A stretch of DNA of 64,000 bases from Antarctobacter heliothermus (GCF_002237555.1 NZ_CP022540.1:2364501-2428500), one strand, 5' to 3'; shown: positions 49,879 through 58,883, counted from the stretch's first letter. Numbers and translations are program-made. The notes: generated by a model from the sequence alone, not told the origin.

Positions 49879-50945
49879 GTCAGAACTCCTGTGAAATCGC
49901 CCGGCACCTCACCGCGTTTGACGGGGCGGTGGGTCTGGCCGGACAGGGCGGTGGCCAGTGTCATTTCCAGCGCGGCGAAACCGTTTTCGGGTCGGCAAAG
50001 AACGTCATCTGTAGCGCCGTCCAGAAGGGCGGCAAAGCGGTCGATCTGAGCGCGGATCGGGTCGATCTTGTCGAAATGTGGCCCCGGTGTTTGTGCCAGT
50101 GGTTTGGACCATTCGACCTCACCCGGCCCGCTTGCCCCCCAGAGGGTCAGCGAGGGGAAGGCCAGCGCGCCCAAAGTGCCGGTAAAGCGCAGGTAATCCT
50201 GATCCGATCCGGCGATCTCGGGGTTCTCTGCCGATGTCGCCTCGAACGACCAAGGGGAGGCTCCGGCATCCGACATCAGGAAAGAGCCAAGTGCGCCGTT
50301 TTCAAAGCGGAAGGCCAGTGCGGCTGTATCCTCGATCACCAAGCCGCGCGTGGCGGAGGAGGTGAGGGCCGTCACCTCTGTCGGGATGCCGGTCATAAAG
50401 CCCAGCAGGTCAATTTCGTGGCTGAGGTTGCTGGCCAGCGGTCCGGCACCCGGCAGACGACGCCACGGCACATCGTAGTAGGTGTCGTGTTTGCGCACCG
50501 ACCAAAAGCCCTGAAGGCCGACAAGCTGCCCGATGGCGGGCAGGGCGTCACGCATGGCCATTGCATAGGGATGACAGCGGCGGTGGTGACCGACGATGAG
50601 CGGCAGGCCAGCCGCCTCTGCGGCCTGCATCATGGCGCGGGCATTGTCGAGCGATTCAGCAAAGGGTTTTTCCACCAGCACCGCCCAGCCGCGCGACAGC
50701 GCAGCGAGGGTCGAGGGCAGGTGATCCGGTGTCGGCGTGGCGATCACGCAGGCGCGGGTTTCCTTTGGCACCTCGTCAAGACTGTCAACCACAGGCAGGC
50801 CCTGTCGCGCCAGTTTCGCACGGGTTTCGGCATGGGGTTCGACCACGGCGGTCAGGGTGATGTTGGGGGAGTCGATGGCGACCTCTATATGGCGGCGTCC
50901 GATGCTGCCTGCGCCGATTACGCAAAGGGGAAGGGGCGTTTTCAT
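49875..50945 (-). CDS. Gfo/Idh/MocA-family oxidoreductase
   Basis: NAD(P)-dependent sugar oxidoreductase, 356 residues: Rossmann motif CVIGAGSIGRRHIEV, the EKP motif in VLVEKPFAESLDNA, HHRRCHP and the SHEIDLLGFMTG block in the second domain. Members oxidise sugars or inositols, or act on sugar acids/lactones. ATG at 50945 overlaps the dehydratase stop (TGATG-type coupling). Operon with the UxaA-family dehydratase and the SDR, suggesting sequential steps: oxidation, dehydration, second oxidation. Confidence 0.88.
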   Translation of the reverse strand: MKTPLPLCVIGAGSIGRRHIEVAIDSPNITLTAVVEPHAETRAKLARQGLPVVDSLDEVPKETRACVIATPTPDHLPSTLAALSRGWAVLVEKPFAESLDNARAMMQAAEAAGLPLIVGHHRRCHPYAMAMRDALPAIGQLVGLQGFWSVRKHDTYYDVPWRRLPGAGPLASNLSHEIDLLGFMTGIPTEVTALTSSATRGLVIEDTAALAFRFENGALGSFLMSDAGASPWSFEATSAENPEIAGSDQDYLRFTGTLGALAFPSLTLWGASGPGEVEWSKPLAQTPGPHFDKIDPIRAQIDRFAALLDGATDDVLCRPENGFAALEMTLATALSGQTHRPVKRGEVPGDFTGVLT

Positions 50946-52441
50946 CACATCACCGCCCCGATTTGCCATGGTACAAATTCATAATCACCCAATCCCTGCA
51001 GTTCCGATTTGCTGTGTTCGCCAGAGGCCATGTGCAGCCACATCTCATAGATTTCGCGGCCCACTTCCTCAACCGAGCGGCCCTCTGTGAGGATGCTGCC
51101 CGCGTTGATGTCCATATCCTCTGTCATGCGATTGTACATCTGTGTGTTGGTGGCCACCTTCATCGAAGGGCTGGGTTTTGCGCCAAAGGCCGATCCGCGC
51201 CCGGTGGTGAAACAGACAAGGTTGCAGCCCGATGCGATCTGGCCTGTGACACTGGCCGGGTCGTAACCGGGGCTGTCCATGAAGGTAAACCCCTTGGCGG
51301 TGACAGGTTCGGCATATTTGTAGACGCCGGTCAGGGGCGTTGTGCCGCCTTTGGCCGCCGCGCCCAGCGATTTCTCAAGGATGGTGGTCAGCCCGCCCTT
51401 CTTGTTGCCCGGCGAGGGGTTGTTGTCCATGCTGCCCTTGTTGCGTTCTGTGTAATCCTCCCACCAGCGGATCAGGTCGATGAGTTTTTCACCGGTGGCG
51501 CGGTCCACGGCGCGGGCGGTCAGCAGGTGTTCGGCGCCGTAGATTTCCGGTGTTTCGGCAAGGACGCCGGTGCCGCCTTGCGCGACCAGCAGGTCACAGG
51601 CGTAGCCCACTGCCGGGTTGGCGGTGATGCCGGACCACGCGTCAGAGCCGCCACATTGCAGGGCCACCATCAGCTCTGATGCCGGGCATTCGGTGCGGGT
51701 GGATTGGTTGACCACGGGCAGCATCTTTTCAATCTTGGCGATGCCCAGTTCGATGGATTTGCGCAGCCCGCCCACGTCCTGAATGTTCATGCTCTGGAAC
51801 AGGGGGCCGGGTTTGAGGCCGTATGCCTCGACCAACCAGTCGATCTGGTTCATCTCACAGCCAAGGCCCGCCATCAGCACGCCGCCGACGTTGGGGTTGC
51901 GGGCATAGCCCCACATCACCCGTTGCAGCGCCTCAAACCCCTCAGACCCCTGTCCGGCCATGCCGCAGCCGGTGCCGTGGACAAAGGCGACCACGCCGTC
52001 GACATTGGGATAGTCGGCGAGTTTGTCATCGGTGAAATGGGCGGCGATCTTGCGCGCGGCGGTGGCGGAACAGTTCACCGATGTGAGGACGGCGATGTAG
52101 TTGCGGGTGCCGGTGCGGCCGGTGTCGCGGCGGTAGCCTTGAAAGGTGTCTTGGGTGGCGGCGGGGGCCACGGGGCGCAGGTTGGTGCCGAACTCATAGG
52201 CCGTGTCGACGTTGCGAAAATCCAGATTGTGGGTGTGGACATGGGCGCCGGGGGCGATGTCCTCTGCCGCGTAGCCGATGACTTGGGCGTATTTGATCAC
52301 CGGCGCGCCTTTGGGGATGGCGGTGGTGGCCAGCTTGTGCCCGCGCGGGATCAGTTGGGTGGCGCCCTCTTGCCCGATTTCAAGCGGGGTGACGGCGGTG
52401 ACGACATTGTCGGCGTCGGACAGGCGGACGGTGTTGGTCAT
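50945..52441 (-). CDS. UxaA-family dehydratase (altronate/galactarate type), SAF-fused
   Basis: A 498-residue dehydratase with the SAF domain at the N terminus (residues 10-90, HKLATTAIPKGAPVIKYAQVIG and HTHNLDF) and the large UxaA_2 domain after it: SVNCSATAARKIAAHF, HGTGCGMAGQGSEGFEALQRV, GLGCEMNQID, LQCGGSDAWSGITANPAVG and the C-terminal GCNLVCFTTGRGSAFG. The Cys residues are Fe ligands in this family. Altronate, galactarate and some deoxysugar acids are known substrates. The start at 52441 begins the SAF domain. Gene before the intergenic repeat and second PhyH gene. Confidence 0.88.
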   Translation of the reverse strand: MTNTVRLSDADNVVTAVTPLEIGQEGATQLIPRGHKLATTAIPKGAPVIKYAQVIGYAAEDIAPGAHVHTHNLDFRNVDTAYEFGTNLRPVAPAATQDTFQGYRRDTGRTGTRNYIAVLTSVNCSATAARKIAAHFTDDKLADYPNVDGVVAFVHGTGCGMAGQGSEGFEALQRVMWGYARNPNVGGVLMAGLGCEMNQIDWLVEAYGLKPGPLFQSMNIQDVGGLRKSIELGIAKIEKMLPVVNQSTRTECPASELMVALQCGGSDAWSGITANPAVGYACDLLVAQGGTGVLAETPEIYGAEHLLTARAVDRATGEKLIDLIRWWEDYTERNKGSMDNNPSPGNKKGGLTTILEKSLGAAAKGGTTPLTGVYKYAEPVTAKGFTFMDSPGYDPASVTGQIASGCNLVCFTTGRGSAFGAKPSPSMKVATNTQMYNRMTEDMDINAGSILTEGRSVEEVGREIYEMWLHMASGEHSKSELQGLGDYEFVPWQIGAVM

Positions 52442-52460
52442 TGTGAATCTCGGCTGTTGA

Positions 52461-52515
52461 GGGGGGCGCTGCCCCCCGCCTGCGGCCCCCCCGGGATATT
52501 TCAGGACAGAAGAAA
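52461..52515. repeat. CCCGGGATATTTC intergenic repeat, copy before uxaA-like gene
   Basis: Hairpin GGGGGGC-GCT-GCCCCCC (52461-52477), GC-rich spacer, then CCCCCCCGGGATATTTC and AGGACAGAAGAAA (52486-52515). It fills most of the 101-bp gap between the PhyH gene and the dehydratase gene, both read leftward, and is oriented against them. Confidence 0.8.
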
Positions 52516-52542
52516 CGGGGGCGCGCGGGCAGGATTGACGGG

Positions 52543-53493
52543 TCAGGCGCAGACCGGGCTGTCGGCGCTCCAGCGGTGGATCGGGATATGCGGCTGCTCT
52601 GACAGGCGCGCGCGGGTGTCTTGCCACATCGCCTGCCAGATGCGCCAGTCGCGCAGTTCGGTATCGGGGTTTGTGCGAGAGCGGGCGATGAAGTCGGGGA
52701 AATGTGACCGCCCTGTGGGCTGGCCGGTCACATTGAAGCGGATGTCAAAGCTCCACCGGAATTGGTCAGACTGGTTGGCGAGCGAGGCATGGGGTGTGAG
52801 CGGGTGGAACAGGACGGCGCCGCCTGCGCGGACGGGCAGGGGGCGGGCCTTTGTCTCATCCAGCAGGCCGGGGGCGATGGCGGTTTGTTTCTGCGGGCAA
52901 TGCGGATACATCTGGGGCTTGCCCGGTACGACCTGCAGGCAGCCGTTGTCGACCGTGGCGTCGGTGATCGCCAGCCAGACGGTCACCATCTGCGTGGCGT
53001 CGCCGGTTTCATGCGCGACGGCGCGGTCCTGATGCCAGTCGGTGGTGGTGACATGGGCGCGCAATTCGTCTGATTTCAGCGTTACGGCGGGCGGTTTCAG
53101 GCGGACGTGCTGGATCGGGTTCGAGGTCAGCTCTGCCCCGATGAGGTCCTCGACCATGTCCAGCAGGCGGGGGTTGGTCAGCATGTCAAAGACGGCAGGA
53201 CCAAAATGAAACGGTGTGTCGGCGGCAATGTCGCCGCCGGGCAGCGAGATGTCCATCGGCTGAAACCAGTCGCAGCCCGCCTTGTAGCTGGTCAGCAGCT
53301 TTTGCCAGAAATTGAGGCCGGTGCCGTCGGGCACAAGCCCCCGAGCCTGCCAGCGCGCGTAGAGCCGGTCGAGAAGGTCGCTGTATTCCGCCTTCACCGC
53401 GTCAAGCGTGGCGGTGTCCAGCACGTCGTCGATGACGAGGTAGCCTTGGGAATTGAAGTGGTCGATCTGGTCCGGGGTCAACATGCGAGGCAT
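52543..53493 (-). CDS. Phytanoyl-CoA dioxygenase-family protein (second copy)
   Basis: A 316-residue Fe/2-oxoglutarate oxygenase: TPDQIDHFNSQGYLVIDDVL, His-x-Asp in DWHQDRAVAH, distal His in VLFHPLTPHASLAN, Arg in QFRWSFDIRFN. It is only distantly similar to the PhyH protein at 43.1 kb. PhyH enzymes can oxidise small acids, methyl groups or sugar derivatives; the substrate is unknown. GGAGCTGTGTCC precedes the ATG at 53493; 53484 is an alternative. It lies between the TRAP genes and the dehydratase in one leftward run. Confidence 0.83.
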   Translation of the reverse strand: MPRMLTPDQIDHFNSQGYLVIDDVLDTATLDAVKAEYSDLLDRLYARWQARGLVPDGTGLNFWQKLLTSYKAGCDWFQPMDISLPGGDIAADTPFHFGPAVFDMLTNPRLLDMVEDLIGAELTSNPIQHVRLKPPAVTLKSDELRAHVTTTDWHQDRAVAHETGDATQMVTVWLAITDATVDNGCLQVVPGKPQMYPHCPQKQTAIAPGLLDETKARPLPVRAGGAVLFHPLTPHASLANQSDQFRWSFDIRFNVTGQPTGRSHFPDFIARSRTNPDTELRDWRIWQAMWQDTRARLSEQPHIPIHRWSADSPVCA

Positions 53494-53573
53494 GGACACA
53501 GCTCCGTCAAAGGGATTGTTGAGGCAGGAGAGGCCGGACCGAGGCGCACCCGGTCCGGCCAAGGATCATACCG

Positions 53574-55169
53574 TCACAGGAAGATCGTGACGATGGGCGG
53601 CCAAGCAAGCAGCACCGTCAGCGCCAACAGTTGCAGGGCGATGAAGGGCAGGAAACCGCGGAAGATGTCGGTCAGCGAGATATGCGCCGGGGCCACCGAT
53701 TTGAGGTAGAACGCCGCCGGGCCAAAGGGTGGTGACAGGAAACTGACCTGCATGTTCATACAGAACACCACGCCGAACCAGATCGGGACATAGCGCGCGT
53801 CGACGCTGCCCAGCCAGCCGATTTCCTCTGCCGGAAGGCGCACCACGATGGGCAGGAACACGGGCATGATCAGCAGCACGATGCCGACCCAGTCCATGAA
53901 CATCCCCATGATCAGGAACACCACCATCATCACAAGAATGATGCCCATGGTCGGCATGTCCGCGCCCACGATCAGGTTGGCCACATAGGTCGGCCCGCCT
54001 GCCAGCGTATAGGCCGCCGCAAGGGCCGCCGCACCGATGGTGACCCAGATGATCGTGCCGGTGGATTTCAGCGTGCGCAGGAGCGCGTCCCAGACAATCT
54101 CGAACGTCATCTCTCGGCGGATCATGCCGATGGTAAAGACCGCGACAACGCCCATGCCGGCCGCCTCTGTGATGCCGGTGATGCCGCCATAGATCGACCC
54201 GAGAACCACGCCGATCACGACAATGGGGGCGATCAGGCCATAGCCCATTTCCCAGCCCTTGGCGGTCCGTTCCATCCCGACGATGAAATACATGATCACA
54301 CCGAACAGAACAAAGGTGCCGATCAGCCACGGAATGTCCGCGACCATGCCAAGAAAGATCGGATCGACGCCTTCGGTGATCACGTTGTTGCCGGTCACGG
54401 TGAAGAACAGCGCCCGCAGCGTCAGAACCCCGGTGATCCACATGCCAAAGCGTGACACGAAGCCGAGGAACATTAGCCGCTTTTCATTGCCTTCGGGTGC
54501 GCCCGGTTCCTGCGGTGGCAGGGGGGCCTGATCCGGGTCAAGCTGGGTGCGTATGATGATGTAGACGATAAAGAAGGTCGCCAGCATGAAACCGGGCAGG
54601 AAGGACGCGGTGAACAGCGCCTTGATCGAGGTTTCTGTCACCAGCCCGTAGAAGATCAGCACGATCGACGGAGGGATCATGGTGCCAAGACTGCCCGAGG
54701 CGCAGATGGTGCCGATGGCAAGGTTCTGATTATAGCCCAGCCGCAGCATCTGGGGCAGGGCGATCAGGCCCAGCAGGACCACCTCACCGCCGATGATGCC
54801 GGACATGGCGGCCATGATGACGGCCATGATCGAGGTCACGATGGCGATGCCGCCACGGGTGCGCGACAGCCAGACGTTCAGCGACGAATACATGTCGCGC
54901 GCGATGCCCGATCGTTCCAGCAGCGCCGCCATGAAGATGAACAACGGTACTGATATCAGGACGTAATTGACCATCTGTCGATAGACCGCCTGACCCAGCA
55001 CGTTGAACGGCCCTTGGCCGAAGCTGCGGAACAGGATGTCGTCACCGAATTTCAGGTACAGCGTGACCACGGCCAGAAAGGCCGAGGCAAAGCCCAGCGG
55101 CATACCGATGGCCAGAAGCACGAACATCAGCAGTAGTACAACGAGGGAGAGTGTGCCGATGTCGACCAT
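53574..55169 (-). CDS. TRAP transporter large permease (DctM-like)
   Basis: A 531-residue membrane protein with about twelve helices. Signatures include LSLVVLLLMFVLLAIGMPLGFASAFLAV at the first helix, AIVTSIMAVIMAAMSGIIGGEVVLLGLIALPQML and CASGSLGTMIPPSIVLIFYG. It is larger than the usual 430-residue DctM because of a polar loop (residues 215-235, PPQEPGAPEGNEKR) and extra helices around 255-330. Imports a carboxylate or sugar acid with Na+. ATG overlaps the DctQ stop by 1 bp. Confidence 0.93.
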   Translation of the reverse strand: MVDIGTLSLVVLLLMFVLLAIGMPLGFASAFLAVVTLYLKFGDDILFRSFGQGPFNVLGQAVYRQMVNYVLISVPLFIFMAALLERSGIARDMYSSLNVWLSRTRGGIAIVTSIMAVIMAAMSGIIGGEVVLLGLIALPQMLRLGYNQNLAIGTICASGSLGTMIPPSIVLIFYGLVTETSIKALFTASFLPGFMLATFFIVYIIIRTQLDPDQAPLPPQEPGAPEGNEKRLMFLGFVSRFGMWITGVLTLRALFFTVTGNNVITEGVDPIFLGMVADIPWLIGTFVLFGVIMYFIVGMERTAKGWEMGYGLIAPIVVIGVVLGSIYGGITGITEAAGMGVVAVFTIGMIRREMTFEIVWDALLRTLKSTGTIIWVTIGAAALAAAYTLAGGPTYVANLIVGADMPTMGIILVMMVVFLIMGMFMDWVGIVLLIMPVFLPIVVRLPAEEIGWLGSVDARYVPIWFGVVFCMNMQVSFLSPPFGPAAFYLKSVAPAHISLTDIFRGFLPFIALQLLALTVLLAWPPIVTIFL

Positions 55170-55984
55170 CAGTTCTTGTCCACTTCCAGAGTTTTGCGGA
55201 TGTTCTCGATCTCTGTTTCGTCGATCTCATCGGCGGGATTGTGGTGTTCGGGGGCTTTGTTCCAGTCGGCGATCAGGTTTGACAGCGCCTGCAGCGCAAC
55301 CAGTACGACAATCACCAGAATGGCGGTTTTGACGGTGCCCGGAATGGGCGGATCCCATGCAGAGCCGTAACCTTCGAGGCGCAGAAGGCGGCGTTTCGCG
55401 TCCGCGTAGCCGCCCCAGACAAGGCAGAAGGCAAAGACCCAGATCAGCGAGACAGAAATCACATCAGACAGTTTTTGCATCCAGCGGGGCATCATGTCGT
55501 AGATCACATAGATGCGGATGTGGCTGCGCTGCTGCATGGCGTAGAGGCCGGCAAACAGAAAGACGATGGCCGCAATCCACAGCGACAGTTCGTTGGCCCA
55601 GAGGGTGCCACCGCTAAAGACGTAGCGGGCGACCACCTCATAGAACATCACCAGCACGATAAAGGTGATGCCGATCATCGACAGCCGACCCAGCACAAGG
55701 CTGAGGATGTCAAAGGGGCCGGTGCGTTCCACCTCGATCGTGCCGCGGATGTCCGAGGTAAAGATCGCGGCAAAGAGCAGTGCCAGCGCCAGGGTGGTCA
55801 TCATCAGAATGACGGTCATCCGGCCCTCTGGGCGGATCATTTCATGTACGCCAAGCGGTTCGTCGGTGATGAACAGGCTGAGGATCAGCCATGCGTAGAT
55901 CACCAGCGCCAGCGCGGTAAAGACGATCATGGCCCATCGCACGGGTGTTCTGAGTGGCCCCAGCCACACGCTTTCGGAATTCAT
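55169..55984 (-). CDS. TRAP transporter small permease (DctQ-like)
   Basis: A 271-residue small permease, longer than the usual 160-180. Four helices of the DctQ module lie after residue 110 (FIVLVMFYEVVARYVFSGGTLWANELSLWIA with conserved E and W) and two extra helices precede it (AMIVFTALALVIYAWLILSLF and ILMMTTLALALLFAAIF). The N-terminal extension also fits the large TRAP subfamily of the DctM partner. ATG at 55984 follows AAGGAGGCAGGGC. Membrane partner of the genes on both sides. Confidence 0.9.
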   Translation of the reverse strand: MNSESVWLGPLRTPVRWAMIVFTALALVIYAWLILSLFITDEPLGVHEMIRPEGRMTVILMMTTLALALLFAAIFTSDIRGTIEVERTGPFDILSLVLGRLSMIGITFIVLVMFYEVVARYVFSGGTLWANELSLWIAAIVFLFAGLYAMQQRSHIRIYVIYDMMPRWMQKLSDVISVSLIWVFAFCLVWGGYADAKRRLLRLEGYGSAWDPPIPGTVKTAILVIVVLVALQALSNLIADWNKAPEHHNPADEIDETEIENIRKTLEVDKN

Positions 55985-56100
55985 GCCCTGCCTCCTTGTT
56001 GTGATGGCCTTGTTTGTGGTCATGGCTTGCCTGCGAGACGAAAAGCGGGGGACCCTGTACAGAGTCCGCCGCTGTGTCACTCGTCCGTCAGATCAGGCGA

Positions 56101-57111
56101 TCAGTCGGCTAGAAGGCCAAGCTGGCCCAGGTAGGCGCGGTGGCTGGCGACAAGCGCGGCGGCCTCGGGCGTCTTTTCGGCCCAACGGTCCCACGCAACC
56201 TGCGCGGCCGCACGGAAGTCGGCGCGGTCCTTGGCGGACCATTCATGCAGCGTCACGCCTTTGGCGGTCAGCATGGCGGCGGCCTCTGCGTTCTTTTTCT
56301 CATTCGACAGTGCGGTGTGCAGGGCAAGTTTCTGCATGGCGGTGTCGATGATACGCTTGTGCTGGTCGCTCAACCCGTTCCAGACGTCGAGGTTACAGGC
56401 AAGGTGGTCCGACGGCATCGAGTGGAAGCCGGGGTAGGTGGCATGGTTGACGATGTCATACAGACCAAGGCCCACGTTGTTGTTCAGGCCCGATGCGTCA
56501 GCACCGTCGATGATGCCGGTTTCCAGCGCGGTAAAGATCTCGGTGAAGTCCATCACGATGGGCTGTGCGCCCAGTTCCTCGAAGATCTCGGTTTCCAGAC
56601 CCGGAGGCGAACGGAATTTCCAGCCTTTCAGATCCTCGGGACCGGCGAGCGGCTTGGACGAGGACAGCGATTCCTGACCATAGATCCACCAGCCAACCAG
56701 CTGCATGTTCTCGGCGTTGTAAAGTTCCTGCGCGGCGTCGTAGCCACCGCCGTAATACAGCCAGCTCAGCTGCTGCCAGGGGGTGTCGTAGCCGCCCATG
56801 ATGTCGCCGACAAACTGGAACGCCGGGTTCTTGCCGGTCTGGTAAGCGCCGCCGGTCATGTCGCAGTCGAGGATGCCGTTGATGGCTGCGTCAAAGGTTT
56901 CCGTCGTGGCGACGACGGACGAGCTGTAGAAGATCTCGATGTCGATTTCGCCACCGGACATGACCTCGATGTCATCGGCGAACTGGGCGGCAAGAATGCC
57001 TGACGGATGCTCGGTCGCATAGTGGGACTGGATGCGTAGGGTGACGTCCTGCGCGGTGGCCGCGGATGCGGCAATGGCAACGGCCGCAGCCGTCGTCAGA
57101 AGATTCTTCAT
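56101..57111 (-). CDS. TRAP transporter substrate-binding protein (DctP-like)
   Basis: Periplasmic binding protein of 336 residues: signal peptide to ATAQD, VTLRIQSHYATEHPSG, the DctP block LAGPEDLKGWKFRSPP with the conserved Arg that binds the carboxylate, and FTALETGIIDGADASGL. The ligand is most likely an organic or sugar acid. GGGAGGAACAC precedes the ATG. It is the first gene of the leftward TRAP operon; two GntR-type palindromes lie 66 and 124 bp upstream, so the operon is probably regulated by the adjacent GntR gene. Confidence 0.92.
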   Translation of the reverse strand: MKNLLTTAAAVAIAASAATAQDVTLRIQSHYATEHPSGILAAQFADDIEVMSGGEIDIEIFYSSSVVATTETFDAAINGILDCDMTGGAYQTGKNPAFQFVGDIMGGYDTPWQQLSWLYYGGGYDAAQELYNAENMQLVGWWIYGQESLSSSKPLAGPEDLKGWKFRSPPGLETEIFEELGAQPIVMDFTEIFTALETGIIDGADASGLNNNVGLGLYDIVNHATYPGFHSMPSDHLACNLDVWNGLSDQHKRIIDTAMQKLALHTALSNEKKNAEAAAMLTAKGVTLHEWSAKDRADFRAAAQVAWDRWAEKTPEAAALVASHRAYLGQLGLLAD

Positions 57112-57175
57112 GTGTTCCTCCCTGCGGCGGGCTCCCCCCCGCCTGTTTTCGCTTTGGGGGCTTGCCCCTACCGGA

Positions 57176-57246
57176 ATGGTATACCATCCAGTATTGGCAC
57201 GCTAACCAAAGCCTAGTGTACAGGCAAGGAATTTTGGTATACCAAA
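57176..57246. promoter_or_regulatory. Two TGGTATACCA palindromes (sites 3 and 4), divergent TRAP/gntR promoter
   Basis: ATGGTATACCAT (57176-57187) and TTTGGTATACCAAA (57233-57246), centres 58 bp apart, in the gap between the TRAP operon and the GntR gene. Site 4 is the longest dyad of the four. Two copies at this location and their absence outside the island (only four seen by eye) support autoregulation and control of uptake. Confidence 0.7.
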
Positions 57247-57315
57247 TCTCGGTCAAGCAAGGGTGCCTGTAGAGGCGCGAAAAAAAGGTGCGGATTCAGG
57301 GAGGTGGGCTGCGCC

Positions 57316-57989
57316 ATGGTCGACGGGACACTGCCGGAACAGATCGCGACGCGATTGCGCAGGGACATCTTGCGGGGCAAGTTGCCCCCCGGGACGCCTG
57401 TCAAGGAGCGTGACCATGCGGCGGAACTCGGCGTGAGCCGGACTCCCATGCGTGAAGCGATTCGAATGCTGGCGAAAGAGGGGCTGGTGCAGTTGCGCCC
57501 CGCAAGGTCGCCCATCGTCGCCAAACCCAGCTTTGAGGAAGTGGCCCACAACATCGAGGTGATGGCCGCGTTGGAGGTGTTGTCGGTCCGGCTGACCTGT
57601 CAACGCGCCAGCGATCCCGAGATCGACGAGATCGCCGACGTGGCGAACCACATGCAGCGTGACTATGACAGCCTTGATCGGGTGGATCTGTTCGAGCTGG
57701 ACATGAGAGCTTTCACCGGGCAATTGCGCGGGCGGCTGGCAATCCGGTTCTGGACGAGACCCACGGCGCGCTGCTGGCGCGGCTTTGGCGTGTGCGCTAT
57801 CTGTCGGCCAGCCGGAAACGATCCCGCGACAGGGTGTTGCGCCAACATGCGGATATCGTCACGGCCCTGCGCGCCCGCGACGTAGTTGCAGCACAGACCT
57901 GTGTGCAGGCGCACCTTGACCATCTGCTGGTCAATGTTGTGGATGTGTTCGATGCCGACGAGACAGAGGACGCCCCGGTGGAGGAGTGA
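57316..57989 (+). pseudogene. GntR-family (FCD) regulator with frameshift
   Basis: The first frame encodes the winged HTH (LRRDILRGKLPPGTPVKERDHAAELGVSRTPMREAIRML) and half of the FCD domain, then ends in unrelated residues. After ATGAGAG at 57703-57709 the correct reading resumes in another frame (SFHRAIARAAGNPVLDETHGA, then LRQHADIVTALRARDVVAAQTCV) up to 57989. Removing one AG from AGAG gives ELDMSFHRAIA, a normal FCD helix, so a 2-bp duplication is the likely lesion. As given, the protein loses its effector domain but keeps the DNA-binding part. ATG at 57316 has GGGAGG upstream; a GTG at 57304 is an alternative. Confidence 0.85.
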
Positions 57990-58037
57990 CCTTGGATCAG
58001 TTAATAGCGGACCCTAGGAACAAGGATTGGGAAAGAC

Positions 58038-58883
58038 ATGAAACTATTGCGATTTGGCCCCGTGGGCAGCGAAAAGCCCGGCATGCTGGACAGCGACGGA
58101 CAGGTGCGCGATCTGTCGGCCCATGTGGCGGATTTCGCAGGGGACGCCGTGTCGCTGGAGGCATTGGACAAGCTGCGCGCCATTGACCCCGCCAGCCTGC
58201 CGGTGGTGGCAGAGCCGGGCCGGATCGGGGCCTGCCTCGCCTCGGTTCCGAACTTTTTCTGCATTGGGCTGAACTATGCCAAACACGCCGCAGAAACCGG
58301 GGCAGAACCGCCCAAAGAGCCGATCATCTTTTCCAAGGCGACCTCGGCCCTGTCGGGCCCGAACGATGCGGTGGTGATCCCGCGCAATTCGGTCAAGGGC
58401 GACTGGGAAGTCGAACTGGGCGTGGTGATCGGTAAGGCCGCCTCTTACGTCTCTGAGGCGGATGCGCTGTCCTATGTGGCGGGCTACTGCGTCATCAATG
58501 ACGTCAGCGAGCGCTCTTTTCAGGCCGAGCGGGGCGGCCAGTGGATCAAGGGCAAGTCCGCGCCGACCTTTGGCCCGACCGGGCCTTGGCTGGTGACGGC
58601 CGATGAGGTCGCCGATCCGCAGAACCTGAAGGTGAGTTTGGATCTGAACGGCGAAACGGTACAAGACAGCGACACCTCGGACATGATCTTTACCGTGGCC
58701 GAGATCATCAGCTACATGTCGCAGTTCATGCTGCTGCAACCCGGCGACATCATCGCCACCGGCACGCCGTCGGGCGTTGGACTGGGCATGAAGCCGCAGC
58801 GGTTCCTGCGTCCGGGCGACGAGATGGTTGTACGGGTCGAGGGGCTGGGCGAGCAGCGGCAGACCACGGTCGCCGCCGACTGA
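58038..58883 (+). CDS. Fumarylacetoacetate hydrolase-family protein, 2,4-diketo-3-deoxy-L-fuconate hydrolase-like
   Basis: A 281-residue FAH-fold hydrolase. N-terminal KLLRFGPVGSEKPGMLD and CIGLNYAKHAAETG are followed by the metal block EVELGVVIGK and SERSFQAERGGQWIKGKSAPTFGPTGPW, with GDIIATGTPSGVG at the end. Length and the GQWIKGKSxPTFGPTGPWL segment fit the diketo-deoxysugar-acid hydrolases that yield pyruvate and lactate or glycolate. GGGAAAG precedes the ATG. It follows the GntR gene by 48 bp and is followed by a hairpin terminator. It is likely the last step after the SDR at 49.2 kb. Confidence 0.88.
   Translation: MKLLRFGPVGSEKPGMLDSDGQVRDLSAHVADFAGDAVSLEALDKLRAIDPASLPVVAEPGRIGACLASVPNFFCIGLNYAKHAAETGAEPPKEPIIFSKATSALSGPNDAVVIPRNSVKGDWEVELGVVIGKAASYVSEADALSYVAGYCVINDVSERSFQAERGGQWIKGKSAPTFGPTGPWLVTADEVADPQNLKVSLDLNGETVQDSDTSDMIFTVAEIISYMSQFMLLQPGDIIATGTPSGVGLGMKPQRFLRPGDEMVVRVEGLGEQRQTTVAAD

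Noticed and set aside
53566..54441. Long reverse-strand open frame rich in His, Arg and Gly
   Set aside because: It lies fully inside the TRAP large permease gene in another frame; the His/Arg-rich composition is typical of a shadow in high-GC DNA.
57121..57171. GGGGGCTTGCCCC and C-rich tract as another copy of the intergenic repeat
   Set aside because: It has a GC hairpin only; the diagnostic GGGATATTTC and GACAGAAGAA parts are missing.
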